Shown one piece after another: positions 30,240 through 41,200 of a stretch of DNA of 63,824 nucleotides (the first letter of the stretch is position 1; each line of letters begins with the position of its first letter). The notes beneath the pieces are model-generated. The model worked only from the letters and a program-made list of their open reading frames with translations. It was not told the origin of the DNA and did no database searches. A program made the translations under genes and the position numbers. Source of the stretch: a virus. Location of the stretch: the IMG/VR virus record IMGVR_UViG_3300037119_005132, positions 1-63,824 of that record. One strand, given 5' to 3'.

Positions 30240-33200
30240 TCAGTTCGGGTCCATGATCGCGGTCCAGAACACCGTGCCCGACGACGAGCCCGCCGCCGTC
30301 CAGTTCGCGATGATCGCGGTGAAGCCGTCCACGGTGGGGACAGCACCCGAGCCGTTGAACGCGAGGTTCAGACGCGACTGGGTGGCAACCATCGACACCG
30401 TGGGCGCACGCTGGAACAGCCCAGCCGGGAACGTCACCGCCTGGGTAATGTTCGAGTTCGAGGCGATCGCGGCGATCGCGAACGACCCGGTCTGAACGAT
30501 CGGGGCGCCCCATGACCACGGCGACCAGGTGGCGCCGCTGTCCGCCGATGTGCGCCGCCAGGTGCGCATGTCCTGCACGCCTGCGGCCTGGTAGGCGCGC
30601 TGGAACTCCTGCCGAACGTAGACGCCGCTGACCTGCACGATGAGCACGCCCGCCGCCGTGCTCGTCGGGCTGTTGGCGGCGGACGGCGCGTTGTAGAAGC
30701 CCGGGGTGAGAGCGGTGTTGCAGTCCGCGGTCGTGCGGGCGAACTTCTCCTCGAGCGTGCGCGGCGTGATGATGCGACTATGGTCGGTGCGCGCCAGCAT
30801 CTCGGCGCTGGTCGCGATCTCCGCGATGCCGGCCACCGTCTCCGTCGCCTGCACGTCGGCGGGCGGGATCACGATGGCAGCGATGCGCTGTGCCAACTTG
30901 AGCGGCGTGACGATGCGCAGATCATCGGTGCCCGCCGAGACCTCGGCTGTCGTCGCAAGCTCCGCCTTGCCAGCGACGGTCTCTGTCGCTTGGACCTCGG
31001 CGGGAGCCGCGGCAATGACAGCGGCGTTGAAGTCGGTGATCTGTGACGCGGTGTGCGTATGGCTCAGCGGCGCCTTGGTGTCGGCCACGCCCTTGAGGCC
31101 GAGCGGCGTGACGATGCGCGTGTGGTCCGTGCCCGCCGCGGCCTCCGCCACCGTCGCGAGCTCGGCGGCACCCTTCACGGTCTCCGAGGCATCCGCCACC
31201 GAGCCGGGAGGGATCGCCGCGATGCGCTGCTGCAGCTTGAGCGGCGTCACGAAGCGGAGGTCATCCGTACCCGTCGTCACCTCCGCAGTGGTGGCGATCT
31301 CCGCGATGCCGGCCGCGGTCTCGGTCGCCTGCACCGGGCCAGCTGCGGGTGCGGCCCACTTCACGCCGCCCTGCGCCACCGCGGAGTCGGCGGTGAGTAC
31401 CTGCCCGTTCGCGCCGACAGGGATCAGCGTGACCCCATCGGCGTCGGCCATTCCGACGAGTATCGAGCCCGTGCTGACGTAGTGCGAGAAGGGGACGTAG
31501 TTCTGCAGCCGCTGGTCGAGGACGAACTTGACTCCGGCAGGGTGGACAGCGCGCGTGCCATCGGTGCCGGTTGCTGTCTCTGCAGCCGTCGCGAGCTCGA
31601 CGATGCCCTGCACGGTCTCGGATGCGATTGGAGGCGTGTACACCGGGATCGCGGCGATCCGTTGCGCGAGTTTGAGCGGGGTGACGATGCGGAGGTCGTC
31701 GGTCCCCGCCGTGGTCTCGGCCTGAGTGGCGATCTCGGCCTTGCCGGCGACCGTCTCGGTGGCCTGCACCTCGGCAGGCGCCGCCGCGAGGGCGGCGGCG
31801 TTGAAGTCGGTGATCTGACTGGCGGTGTGCGTGTGCGCCAGCGGCGCCTTCGTGTCACCCACTGCCTTGACGCCCGCCGGAGTCACGGCCCGAACCGTAT
31901 CGACCCCGGCGGTCGCCTCGGCCACGGTAGCCAGTTCGACCTTGCCCTGCACCGTCTCACTCGCCAGGGGAACCGCAGCGGGGACAGCAGTGGCGAAGTC
32001 AGTGATCTGGCTCGCGGTATGGGTATGGCTCAGCGGGGCGAGGCCATCGGTGACGCCCTTGAGTTTGAGCGGGGTGACGATCCGCGCATCGTCTGTTCCG
32101 GTCGTCACCTCCGCAGTCGTTGCGATCTCGGCGATGCCGGCGACGGTCTCCGTAGCCGCGCTCGGCGCTGGCGGGACGAACGCGGCGAGCCGCTGCTGCA
32201 GCTTGAGGGGCGTGACCGCCCGCTGATCATCGGTGCCGGTGGTCACCTCGGCCTGCGTGGCAAGCTCGATCTTGCCCTGGCCGGACTCCGTGGCCTGCGG
32301 GGTGGCGGCGAACACCGCCGATGCGAAGTTCGTGATGTCGGTCGACACGTGGGTGTGACCGGTCGGCGAGTAGCCGGCAAGCTTCTGCTGCAGTTTCAGC
32401 GGCGACACGATGCGAGCGTCATCCGTGCCCGTGGTCGTCTCCGCCTGAGTGGCGATCTCGGCGACGCCCTTCACCGTCTCCGTCGCGTCTGCGACCGTGC
32501 CCGGAGGAATCGCAGCGATCCGCTGAGCGAGCTTGAGGGGCGTGACGAACCGGAGGTCGTCCGTGCCGGTGGTCACCTCTGCGGCGGTCGCGATCTCCGC
32601 CTTGCCCTGCACGGTCTCGGATGCCGCGGGGACGGCGGCCGGGACCGCGGTCGCAAAGTCGCTGATCTGCGAGGACGTGTGCGTGTGGCTCGTCGGGGCC
32701 TTGCCGTCGAGCAGTGGCTTGAGTCCGGCGGGGTGCACGGCGCGCGTCGCATCCGTGCCAGTGGCCGTCTCCGCCGCGGTGGCGAGTTCGACGATGCCCT
32801 GTACCGTCTCGCTCGCGACCGGGATGGTGGGCGTGAATCCGGCGAGCCGGGATGCCAGCTTCTGCGGCGTGACGATGCGGCTATCGTCGGTGCCGGCGTT
32901 GGTCTCCGCCTGCGTCGCGACCTCCGCGATACCCTTCACGGACTCGGAGGCATCGACCGGCGTCCAGCCGCCGCCGCTGCCGGCGCCGCCGACGTCCACC
33001 CACGACGACCACACCAGGGTGACCGGATCGAACACCCGGCGCCAGGTGTTCGACACCGTCGAGACGATCTGCGACGGCGAGATGAGCTCCTGCACGATGC
33101 GGCCGACGACGCTGCCGCCCTCGATGGTGAACACATGGCCGACGAAGTTGGCCAGCGTGGGCCCGTTCAACGCCTGCGAGCCCCAGTAGAAGCCAGGCTC

Positions 33201-33425
33201 GGTGGCGTCATCCCAGTCGGCGACCTCCATCGAGTCGATCGAGATCGTGTACGGCTCGTCGAACGTGCCGAGACCGTCCATCTCGAGCCCGGAGCCAGCG
33301 GTCAGGTAGTCCGACAGGTCGATGACGTTCGCCTGCCCTACCGCCCGCTCCAACGCGACGATGCGCTTGCGAACCTCGGTCAGCACATCTTCGAGGGAGC
33401 GTGGGGCATCCCCCACGCCGGTCAT
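30240..33425 (-). CDS. Tail fibre with 13 repeats and knob-like domains
   Basis: 1061 residues. After an N-terminal attachment part and a knob-like segment (PGFYWGSQALNGPTLANF), about thirteen units of the form ETVxGxAEIATxAExTxGTDDxRxVTPLKL recur, interspersed with SHTHTASQITDF, typical of trimeric phage fibre shafts (Phage_fiber_2-like). A second knob-like segment (TPGFYNAPSAANSPTS; RTWRRTSADSGATWSPWSW) and a beta-rich tip end it. Probably binds host wall polymers. ATG 33425 overlaps the previous stop. Confidence 0.9.
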   Translation of the reverse strand: MTGVGDAPRSLEDVLTEVRKRIVALERAVGQANVIDLSDYLTAGSGLEMDGLGTFDEPYTISIDSMEVADWDDATEPGFYWGSQALNGPTLANFVGHVFTIEGGSVVGRIVQELISPSQIVSTVSNTWRRVFDPVTLVWSSWVDVGGAGSGGGWTPVDASESVKGIAEVATQAETNAGTDDSRIVTPQKLASRLAGFTPTIPVASETVQGIVELATAAETATGTDATRAVHPAGLKPLLDGKAPTSHTHTSSQISDFATAVPAAVPAASETVQGKAEIATAAEVTTGTDDLRFVTPLKLAQRIAAIPPGTVADATETVKGVAEIATQAETTTGTDDARIVSPLKLQQKLAGYSPTGHTHVSTDITNFASAVFAATPQATESGQGKIELATQAEVTTGTDDQRAVTPLKLQQRLAAFVPPAPSAATETVAGIAEIATTAEVTTGTDDARIVTPLKLKGVTDGLAPLSHTHTASQITDFATAVPAAVPLASETVQGKVELATVAEATAGVDTVRAVTPAGVKAVGDTKAPLAHTHTASQITDFNAAALAAAPAEVQATETVAGKAEIATQAETTAGTDDLRIVTPLKLAQRIAAIPVYTPPIASETVQGIVELATAAETATGTDGTRAVHPAGVKFVLDQRLQNYVPFSHYVSTGSILVGMADADGVTLIPVGANGQVLTADSAVAQGGVKWAAPAAGPVQATETAAGIAEIATTAEVTTGTDDLRFVTPLKLQQRIAAIPPGSVADASETVKGAAELATVAEAAAGTDHTRIVTPLGLKGVADTKAPLSHTHTASQITDFNAAVIAAAPAEVQATETVAGKAELATTAEVSAGTDDLRIVTPLKLAQRIAAIVIPPADVQATETVAGIAEIATSAEMLARTDHSRIITPRTLEEKFARTTADCNTALTPGFYNAPSAANSPTSTAAGVLIVQVSGVYVRQEFQRAYQAAGVQDMRTWRRTSADSGATWSPWSWGAPIVQTGSFAIAAIASNSNITQAVTFPAGLFQRAPTVSMVATQSRLNLAFNGSGAVPTVDGFTAIIANWTAAGSSSGTVFWTAIMDPN

Positions 33426-33850
33426 GTCAGCGCCGAGCCGATCTTGACGCCCGCCCAGACATCGCCGGCGTGAACCAGCGTGATCCAGTCCGTCGCGTTC
33501 GCGGCGGCGGTTAGCACGGGGTCCGTGCCGCCGGGCCAGATCACTGCGGCCGGCCAGGTGATGGTGCGACCGCCCACCGAGTCCTGCGCGATCAGCAGAT
33601 CGAGCCGGGAGCCGTTGGAGGGGAGGTTCACGCTGGTCGGGCTAGCGTGCAGCAGGATGCGCGCCACGGCGGCGGGTGCCAGCTGCCCGAGGTCGAGCGT
33701 GCCGGTGTCATCCTGGGTGATCGTGTCGGGCGTCGGCGCGACCGAAATCACGAATGGGTTGTTGACCGAGCCGATGCCCTCCACGACAACGCCGGACCCG
33801 GCCTTGATCGTGCAGGAACAGGCGTTCCCGGCGCAGCTGCACTTTGGCAT
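33422..33850 (-). CDS. Small tail-associated protein with Cys-rich start, 142 aa
   Basis: Begins MPKCSCAGNACSCTIKAGSG, four Cys in two CxC pairs, followed by a beta-rich body (VVVEGIGSVNNPFVISV; VSLPSN-type strands; WITLVHAGDVWAGVKIG). Coupled to the fibre gene downstream and the minor tail gene upstream. It may link fibre to baseplate, possibly through a metal or disulphide. Confidence 0.8.
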   Translation of the reverse strand: MPKCSCAGNACSCTIKAGSGVVVEGIGSVNNPFVISVAPTPDTITQDDTGTLDLGQLAPAAVARILLHASPTSVNLPSNGSRLDLLIAQDSVGGRTITWPAAVIWPGGTDPVLTAAANATDWITLVHAGDVWAGVKIGSALT

Positions 33851-35958
33851 CAGGGCTCCTCTCCTTCTTCTTCGTCAGCATCCGGCTTGGTCGCCGGCAC
33901 CAGGGTGACCTGCACCGTTTCCCCCTCGGGGGTCTCGGAGACGGTGAGCTTGTCGAGCTTCTGCACCTGCGAGAACTGCCGCGCGTTCAGCGTAGCCAGC
34001 AGCGGCATGTAGGTGCCAGGCACCAGGGTGTCCATCGTGATGCCGTTGCTCAGCCGGATGCTCGCATTGTCCGGCACGCGCACCTCGACCGGAACCGGCG
34101 AGCGGCCGGACAGGTTGCGCTTGGCCTGCGAGTTCAGATCGCCCTGCGTCGGCGGGTTGGTGTCGTTCTCGTCGTAGACAGTGAACATCTTGGTCCACGG
34201 TCCGTAGTAGTCGAGGTAGGGATCACCCTTACCGATGTGCGGATCCGGACCAGAGAGCGTGGTGCGGAACATGTGCCAGACCGAGCCGAGTCCGCCGTAG
34301 TAGACCCGCAGCGAGCCGTTCGGGTTGAGCCGGAACGTAGCGCGGCCGACGGACGTGTACTGGCTGGCAACGCTGCCCGGGAACGCCGGGGTGCTCGGGC
34401 CGGTGAAGCCCTCCGCCACCAGGTTCCCCGCCGGGCCCTCCTTGAGGTACACCACGCCGCCGATGGTGATCAGCGCCGCCCACTTGCTGCCGGATCGGCG
34501 CACCGTGATCGCCTGCGGGATCGCGCCGCCGTTGATCGGCACGGTGCGGAATGGTCCCCACTGCCCGTTGGCATCGAGGTTCGGCGAGGTGGACCGCGAC
34601 ACCACGAGTCGGTCCGGGGTCGCGCCGGTGTCGACCGCGAACAGTAGCCAACTCTCGTTCGCCTGATCCCAGTACAGGCTGGGCGAGACGAGCGTCATGC
34701 CGGCCGGCGCGGTATGGATGAGGATCTTGCTCGTGAAGTCCCTGCCGTCATCGGTGCGCGAGCGGTACATGTTCTGGCCGTCCATCCAGAACAGCCAGAT
34801 CCGATCGTCGTCGCTGAGCGCGATGTCCGGGTAATCACCGGTCGTGAACGTGATCGCTGCCGGCGGATCGCCGACGGTGCCAGAGTCGGCATCGACGCTC
34901 TTCTTCGACGGCGTCACCCACTTGGTGCCGTTCTTCGACGCAGACAGCCGCATCTTCCGCACCCCGGCGGTCGGCTGGTACGCCATCCAGAACCGATAGC
35001 CGTGCCACGACCGACCCTCGCCGAAGTCGATCAACGAGGGCCAGCGCGGACGGCTGCCCTCGGGTGGCATCGTCTGCAGTTCGCCGTACGGACCGGACTT
35101 CTCCGTCACCCGCCAGTCGGTCGGGGTGCCACCCGCACCGCCATACTGGCCCTTGTCCCCCACCGCGAATGCCACCGAAGCATGGTCCGAGCCGTACGCG
35201 GTGACGATGATCTCGCCGTTGAAGTCCGCCTCCGTCAGCACCCGGGTCCGGCCGAGCTCGCGCGAGACATCCCAGATGTGCAGCGCACGACCAACCACCG
35301 TGTAGTCGATGCCGCCGGTGCGCGCGTAGTTGTCCATGTGCTCGCCGACGCTCATCTGGAACGGCGTGGTGACGGCGCTGGTGCGCGCTTCATTCGCGGA
35401 GTGATGCACCACGACGTGAGGCAGCACATTCGCCGGTCGGGGAATCAGGGCGCCGGTGACCGGATCGACGTCGGTCAGCTGCTCCCAGGCAGGCAGCGAG
35501 ACCGGGTCTCCCTTGTCGCTGACGTAGGTATACGAGTGGGTGAGCTCGTAGGCGATGATGCCCTCGAGCCGCTTGGTGACCGTGTCGTTGTGCGGGTACT
35601 TGTTGCTCCACCTGACCGACAACGGCCGGCCGAACAGGTAGTCGGTGATGTCCTTCGCGCGAATCTCCACCCAGTCGGCGTGCCAGCCGACCAGCGAGAT
35701 TGGCCCCTCCCAGACGCGCTTGTCGCCGCGGTAGATGACGAGCTCGGTGCGCTTGGGCTCGATCGACGCGAGCAGGTCCGCCTGCGCAGAGCACGCTGCC
35801 CCGCGCAGCGTGACGTACGCCTCGCTGGTGGCGTCGCGGACCCGCCCCCACTGCACGCTGGCGATGTCGATGAGCTCAGCAATACGCCGCACTCCGCCGC
35901 GGTCGGTGATGTAGACGTGGTGGTTCGCGACACAGTCCTCGCCGTAGACGCCCAGCAT
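33850..35958 (-). CDS. Minor tail protein with propeller-like repeats
   Basis: 702 residues; ATG 35958 in a TGATG overlap. The first 250 residues resemble siphovirus baseplate proteins (Gp37-like: VYITDRGGVRRIAELIDIAS, KDITDYLFGRPLSVRW). The middle has BNR/Asp-box-like turns (SASKNGTKWV, SRTDDGRDFTSK, LVVSRSTSPNLDANGQW), suggesting a beta propeller that could bind or cut glycans. The C-terminus is acidic (EEEGEEP). Confidence 0.83.
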   Translation of the reverse strand: MLGVYGEDCVANHHVYITDRGGVRRIAELIDIASVQWGRVRDATSEAYVTLRGAACSAQADLLASIEPKRTELVIYRGDKRVWEGPISLVGWHADWVEIRAKDITDYLFGRPLSVRWSNKYPHNDTVTKRLEGIIAYELTHSYTYVSDKGDPVSLPAWEQLTDVDPVTGALIPRPANVLPHVVVHHSANEARTSAVTTPFQMSVGEHMDNYARTGGIDYTVVGRALHIWDVSRELGRTRVLTEADFNGEIIVTAYGSDHASVAFAVGDKGQYGGAGGTPTDWRVTEKSGPYGELQTMPPEGSRPRWPSLIDFGEGRSWHGYRFWMAYQPTAGVRKMRLSASKNGTKWVTPSKKSVDADSGTVGDPPAAITFTTGDYPDIALSDDDRIWLFWMDGQNMYRSRTDDGRDFTSKILIHTAPAGMTLVSPSLYWDQANESWLLFAVDTGATPDRLVVSRSTSPNLDANGQWGPFRTVPINGGAIPQAITVRRSGSKWAALITIGGVVYLKEGPAGNLVAEGFTGPSTPAFPGSVASQYTSVGRATFRLNPNGSLRVYYGGLGSVWHMFRTTLSGPDPHIGKGDPYLDYYGPWTKMFTVYDENDTNPPTQGDLNSQAKRNLSGRSPVPVEVRVPDNASIRLSNGITMDTLVPGTYMPLLATLNARQFSQVQKLDKLTVSETPEGETVQVTLVPATKPDADEEEGEEP

Positions 35959-38204
35959 CAGGTTCTCCGCGTCAGCATCAGCCGTGCCACCACGTTGTTC
36001 GGCGGCGACGGCAGCGGCTCGTCGATCGACATCAGGTGCTGGATGCCGCAGGTGAGCTCCGGCCAGGTCGCCGGCGTACCGCCGGTGCCGTAGAGCAGGT
36101 GGTCGGCGGAGCGAGACTGCTGGCCCTGCACCTCGGCGAACACCCGGCGCAGCGGGCCGTCGAGGGTGAACGTCGAGAACGGCGGCATGTACGAGATGAT
36201 CTGCTCCGAGCAGTAGCTCTCGGTGTCGATCTGCTCGGGCGCATACTCGAACGGGTTCGCGTAGATGCGGATGCGGATCTGCTTCGCCCCCGTGGGGTTG
36301 CCGTTCTCGTCCAGGACGCCTTGACCGCTGGTGAGGATGATCGTCGGGAGCTCGGCGAGCCAGTCCGACACCTCTCGGGCGTCGATGGTGTACCAATACC
36401 GGCGCCACGACGGCGGATCGTCGATGCACTCGTCGAGGATCACCGGCGGGCGGGGCGGCGCGGGGATTGGGTCGCAGTCCGGGTCGGCCAGCGGGTCTGG
36501 CGGCGCGACGATGTGGGAGGTGCGCACCGACGACGAAGCGTGCGCGGTGCTGGCCCAGTCGTAGGCGTAGGTGCCGTCATCCACGAATGAGCCGTCGAAG
36601 TATGGCGTGACCGTGCCGACGGCGAGCATTGCGGCGTCCATCGTGATCGTGTCGCCACCGTGCCACACCGACCAGCCGTCACCGACGACGTCGACCAGCC
36701 GCACCGCAGCGGTGACGGCGTCTTTGGGGGAGTCCGCGGCCAGCGACAGACGCACCCAGGTGCTCGCCGGCACGACCTGCCCCTCGGCCACTGTCGCGCC
36801 GAGGAAGCCGCCGCCAGCGTCGTACCAGGCGACCCGCATCGCAAGGCGCTGCTGCCGCCCCGGGACGAAGACGTACATCGAGGCGACGTAGGTGACGAGC
36901 TCGAGCACCGACGACTGGTTCGACAGCCCCGAGACGAAGCCCGCCGCGATGGTGTCGGAGTTGAACTGGACGCGCGCGGCGTGCGTGCCGGCCTTGAGGT
37001 TCTTGCCGTTGTGGCCGGGCAGCGGGGCGGCATCCGAGACCTGGGCGACCACGCCGGTGCCGCCCGAGGTGGTGTTGCCCTGCGCGAACGTCAGCCAGCC
37101 GGTGGGCGCAGGGAGCACCGCGTAGGACTGGGTGTTCTTCGCCGGACCGAGGCCGGTGTCCCAGACGAAGTCGAGGTCGGTGTTCGGCGGCGACGGAGTG
37201 TCGCCGTCGAAGTAGTCGCCCGCGCTGGTGTTCGGGTTCGGCTGCGGCTTGACCACCGGCGGGTCCGACGGGATCGAGGTGTAGCCGTTGTAGGTCGCCG
37301 TCGCGGTCCACTCGTAGGTGGTGCCGGGCGTCAGCCCGTTCACGACGTACGTGGAACCGGTCACCTTGACCGTGGTCACGCTGGTGGTGTTCTTCGCCTT
37401 CCACGACAGCATGTAGTAGTCCACACCGCTGACCCCGCCCGGAGGCTTGAGGGTCACCGTCGCCGACGTGCCGTTCGCCGACGGCACCACGGTCAGGGTC
37501 GGCCCGCCGCCGGCCAGCGTGGTGCCGTAGACGGTGCTGGACCACGGTCCCCAGCCGACGCTGTTCTCGTAGCGGTAGCGGATGCCGTACTTCTTCGACG
37601 ACTGCAGACCCTGGAAGAAGAACGACGGGATGCCGGACGGGTACGGGTAGGTCTTGGTCTGGATCGGGTTGTCCCAGCCGGTGCCCTCGAGCGTGATCTG
37701 GTGCTGCGAGCGCTCGAGCTCGGCGCCGCCGGTGGTGGTGGATGATCCGGTGTAGTTCAGCGACGTCGGGGTGGCATCGACGACCTTCACCGGGTCGGGC
37801 TGGCCGGGCACGCTGAGCAGCGGCGTGGAGGCGAACGAGCCAGACAGCGACGCCGACCCGAAGATCCAGCCGGACTTGCTGTGGCTGGCGGAGTAGTTGA
37901 CGGTGAGCTCGCCCTGGCTGTTGTGCGTCTTCCAGCCGGTCTCACCGCTGCTGATGGTGATGTAGTCCTGGCCGCCGCGGAAGTCGAGCGCCTTGTTGCC
38001 GGAGTAGTTCGAGCCCTCGACATTCGCCGTCCACGGCGCGGCGGTGCCATCCCATGTGTAGTTGGTGCCGTCGAGGTTGTATGCCCGCAGCCACCACGTG
38101 TAGCGCGACTGGTTGCCGCTGGTGTCGGAGCGGGTGACGTTCATCCGCAGCTCGAACCGCGGCCGCCCGGAGTATGCGTCCTTGCCGGTTTCACTGGTTG
38201 CCAT
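35958..38204 (-). CDS. Minor tail protein with fibronectin type III domains
   Basis: 748 residues. Two FN3-like domains are visible (about 130-230: PDPVKVVDATPTSLNY to GIRYRYENSVGWG; about 230-320: PTLTVVPSANGTSATV to LTPGTTYEWTATATYNG). A lectin-like module ending in PYFDGSFVDDGTYAYDW follows, then a baseplate-type C-terminal domain. It shares the YFDG module with the neighbour at 38214. Probably distal tail, contacting host sugars. Confidence 0.86.
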   Translation of the reverse strand: MATSETGKDAYSGRPRFELRMNVTRSDTSGNQSRYTWWLRAYNLDGTNYTWDGTAAPWTANVEGSNYSGNKALDFRGGQDYITISSGETGWKTHNSQGELTVNYSASHSKSGWIFGSASLSGSFASTPLLSVPGQPDPVKVVDATPTSLNYTGSSTTTGGAELERSQHQITLEGTGWDNPIQTKTYPYPSGIPSFFFQGLQSSKKYGIRYRYENSVGWGPWSSTVYGTTLAGGGPTLTVVPSANGTSATVTLKPPGGVSGVDYYMLSWKAKNTTSVTTVKVTGSTYVVNGLTPGTTYEWTATATYNGYTSIPSDPPVVKPQPNPNTSAGDYFDGDTPSPPNTDLDFVWDTGLGPAKNTQSYAVLPAPTGWLTFAQGNTTSGGTGVVAQVSDAAPLPGHNGKNLKAGTHAARVQFNSDTIAAGFVSGLSNQSSVLELVTYVASMYVFVPGRQQRLAMRVAWYDAGGGFLGATVAEGQVVPASTWVRLSLAADSPKDAVTAAVRLVDVVGDGWSVWHGGDTITMDAAMLAVGTVTPYFDGSFVDDGTYAYDWASTAHASSSVRTSHIVAPPDPLADPDCDPIPAPPRPPVILDECIDDPPSWRRYWYTIDAREVSDWLAELPTIILTSGQGVLDENGNPTGAKQIRIRIYANPFEYAPEQIDTESYCSEQIISYMPPFSTFTLDGPLRRVFAEVQGQQSRSADHLLYGTGGTPATWPELTCGIQHLMSIDEPLPSPPNNVVARLMLTRRT

Positions 38205-38213
38205 GATCGCCTC

Positions 38214-41200
38214 CTACGGCACTGTCACGGCGAGGGCGTCGGCGTACAGCCGGACCTTCGCGCCTGTCGACCAGCTGGTGACCCGCTGCAGCACCCGGAC
38301 TACGGCGATCGTGGCGCCCACCGGCGGCGCGATCGACTTCGCCGAGACCGCGCCAGATCCGCCGGCGATGATGCCCAGACCGACAGTGCTGATCAGGCCG
38401 CTCGCGCCGCGCCACTCTACCTGCACCTCGAGCGCGCCGAGCACGACAGTTCCGGACTCGATCTCACCCTGACCCCAGATATTGAACGAGTAGCGCTCGC
38501 CGGCAGTGACGGCGTGCGCCAGCTGCACGCCCTGCTGCATCGCGATCCAGCCGGGGACGGCGCTGGTGTTCGGTGCCGTCCAGGTGGTCTTCACCGACTG
38601 CGCTCCTACCGAGGCGGTCTCGGTGGACACGGCCGCGGTGGACACTCCGCCGCTGGTGGTGGTGGTGTCGTAGATCGCCTGCCAGCCCAGCGCGCTCCCC
38701 TCGGCCGAGGGGTTCATCGAGTAGTTGCGCGCCACCTCGACGGTGCCAGTGCCGAGTCCGGCGCTCGGGTAGTTCACGAGGTTCACCGGGTCGTCCTGCA
38801 CGATCGACGGCGACGCCGGGTCGAGCGTCACCTCCTCGGGGAGCGTGAAGACGAACGGCACTCCGGCGGCGAGGGTGAACTGCACGATGTAGCCGTAGAC
38901 GTCCCCGCGGCGCATCTTCTGCTGCACGATCGGACCGCTGATCGCGACGACGCCGTGCAGCACGCGGACCAGCCCCTCCACGTACGCGGCGTAGGCGACC
39001 GGATCGGGCACCTCGACGCGACTGCCGAACTGCGCCCGCGACGGCGAGGCATCCGCCGGCCCGGTCCAGTCGTACTCGGTGGGCGGGTCTTCGGTGTCGA
39101 CGCCGTAGCCATCGAAGTAGGTGCCGTCGTACTCGCCTTCGACGAGGATCAGCGAGTCCCACCACACGTCGCCGCCGCCGGATGACGCGCCGTTGTAGAG
39201 CCGGATGAACGCCTCGGTGGCATCGGCCGGCGTGGTGAAGGTGTGGATCAGCCGGGTCACGCCCGCCGCGTTCGGCGCGGCGGCCGCGCTCACCTCGGTG
39301 TAGCCGGGCAACGCCGCGCTCTTCACGAACGAAACCATCTTGCGCGCCCGCGGGTTGAGTACGCCGGTCTGCGCGGCGGTGAGCCGGATGTTCGCCGCCA
39401 CGGTGTACGTCTTGCCGGGCTGCATCTGCAGCCGCATCCCGCCGGTGTCGCCACCAGGGGAGGCGTAGCTGTCGGTGCTGCTGGTGAGCGGGATGATCCG
39501 CATCGACTTGGTGCGGTCAGTGGCCCAGTGCGTCGAGGAGACCCGCTTGGATGCCGCGCCGCCGCTGTAGCTGTTCACGTCGGCGGCGTTCAGCGCGGTG
39601 GTGGAGGCGTTCGCGGTGCCGGTCCACACCGGGAAGAAGTCCGGGTCGTACAGGTACGATCGGGAGGCGTGCGCAGTGCCCTCCCAGGCCGCGGCGTACG
39701 GCGCGATCGGGACAGTGCCGTCGAAGTAGGGGTTGAGCACCGAGCCGAACTCCACCATCGCGGCGGCGGCGTCCAGCCAGTCGCCCACGGTGTACTTGCC
39801 GACGAAGTCCGAGCGCAGATCCACCCGCACCTTCGCCGCGCCGGCGGGAGCCGTCGCGGTGACGGTGTAGCGCCGCCAGGTGCCGTCGACCACGGATGCC
39901 GCACCCACGACGATCCCACCGATCATGGCGTTGGTTGCAGTGAACCAGTAGACAGCGGCATAGGCGGTAGCTGCGCCCAGGCTGGCCTGCGCGCGACCGT
40001 AGATCGAGTGCGTCACGGTCTGCCCCGGCGTCACGGCAGGCTGTGCGACTGTGCCCGAGTAGTGGTTGATCGTGCCGCTGCCGCCGAGGGTCTGCACCGT
40101 CAGCCGGCGGTAGAACGGCGAGACCCCGGCGGGGCCGTCGGTGCTCGAGATCGCGGACTGCGCGGTGCCGCCGTTGTCCACGCCACCCTGCCACCCCGCC
40201 TGCAAGGTCGGGTAGGGCTGCAGGTTCCGGCGCACCCGGCTGCGGGTGGCGCCGTCGAAGTACGGCCCGTTGTAGACGCCCTCGACGACGAGCAGGTCGT
40301 CGAACCACAGCGACTCACCAATGGTGTTGTGCGCAGGAAGACGAAGGCGAACAAAGCCCGCCGCGGCAGTCACGGTGAACGTCAGCCGCCACTCCTGGAC
40401 GCCCGCGAAGGTGGTCGAGATGACGCCACTCACGTCGATGGTCGAACCACCGCCCGCCCACACGCCGAGTGGCACGGTGGGCGTGGAGGCGGCGGAGAGC
40501 GTCCGCGACTTCACGAGGACGGTGTACGTCTTCCCAACCTCGACCGGCAGGGTCGAGAAGGCGTAGTTGGTCGTGCCGGTGCGGTTCAGCACGCGAGCAC
40601 TCTGCGTGCCGGACGAAGCCCATTCGGTGGACTTGAGGGAGACTGCGGCACCCCCCGCCGACTCATTGCTGACGCCCGGCACCGCTGTGCCGATCTGCAC
40701 GCTCGGAGTGGCGTTCGCCGCCCCGGTCCAGGCGTAGGAGTAGTCCCCTGCGGCGATCGTCGAGCCGTCGAAGTAGGAGCCGAGGACTGGGGAGAGTTCC
40801 ACCAGCAGGCCGGTCGCGTCGAGCGTCTCCCCGATGAGCCAGTTCGGACCCGTGTCCGGGTCGATGTTTGCGCCCAGGAATGCCGCACCCGCCGGGGCTG
40901 TCACCGTGTGGGAGATGCGCACCCAGGCGCCAGACGTGAGCGAGACGATCGGAGAGACCGAGTTCGTGATCGGGTTGCCAGCGGCGTCCCGCCAGAACAC
41001 CTGAATATTCGCGGTACGGGCAGCGCCTACCCAAGTGGCGCGCATCCATGCCGAGATGGTGAACACCTGCGCCGCGACGACGGGATACCCCAGGACGCTC
41101 ACGCCAGTCGGGGCGTCACTCTGCGCGAGCGTGAACCCGGTGTCCCCCGCTCCTCCACTGGCCGACCAGGTCTTGCGCTGGTAGGAGTTCGGGCCGCCAG

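Noticed and set aside
30750-32950. Regularly spaced repeats that might suggest a CRISPR array
   Set aside because: They are codon-level repeats of the fibre protein with varying unit lengths, not direct repeats with unique spacers.
29021-33473. Long + strand frames opposite the endolysin and fibre genes
   Set aside because: Complementary shadows of GC-rich minus genes; Arg/Val-rich, no ribosome-binding sites and antisense to recognisable domains.
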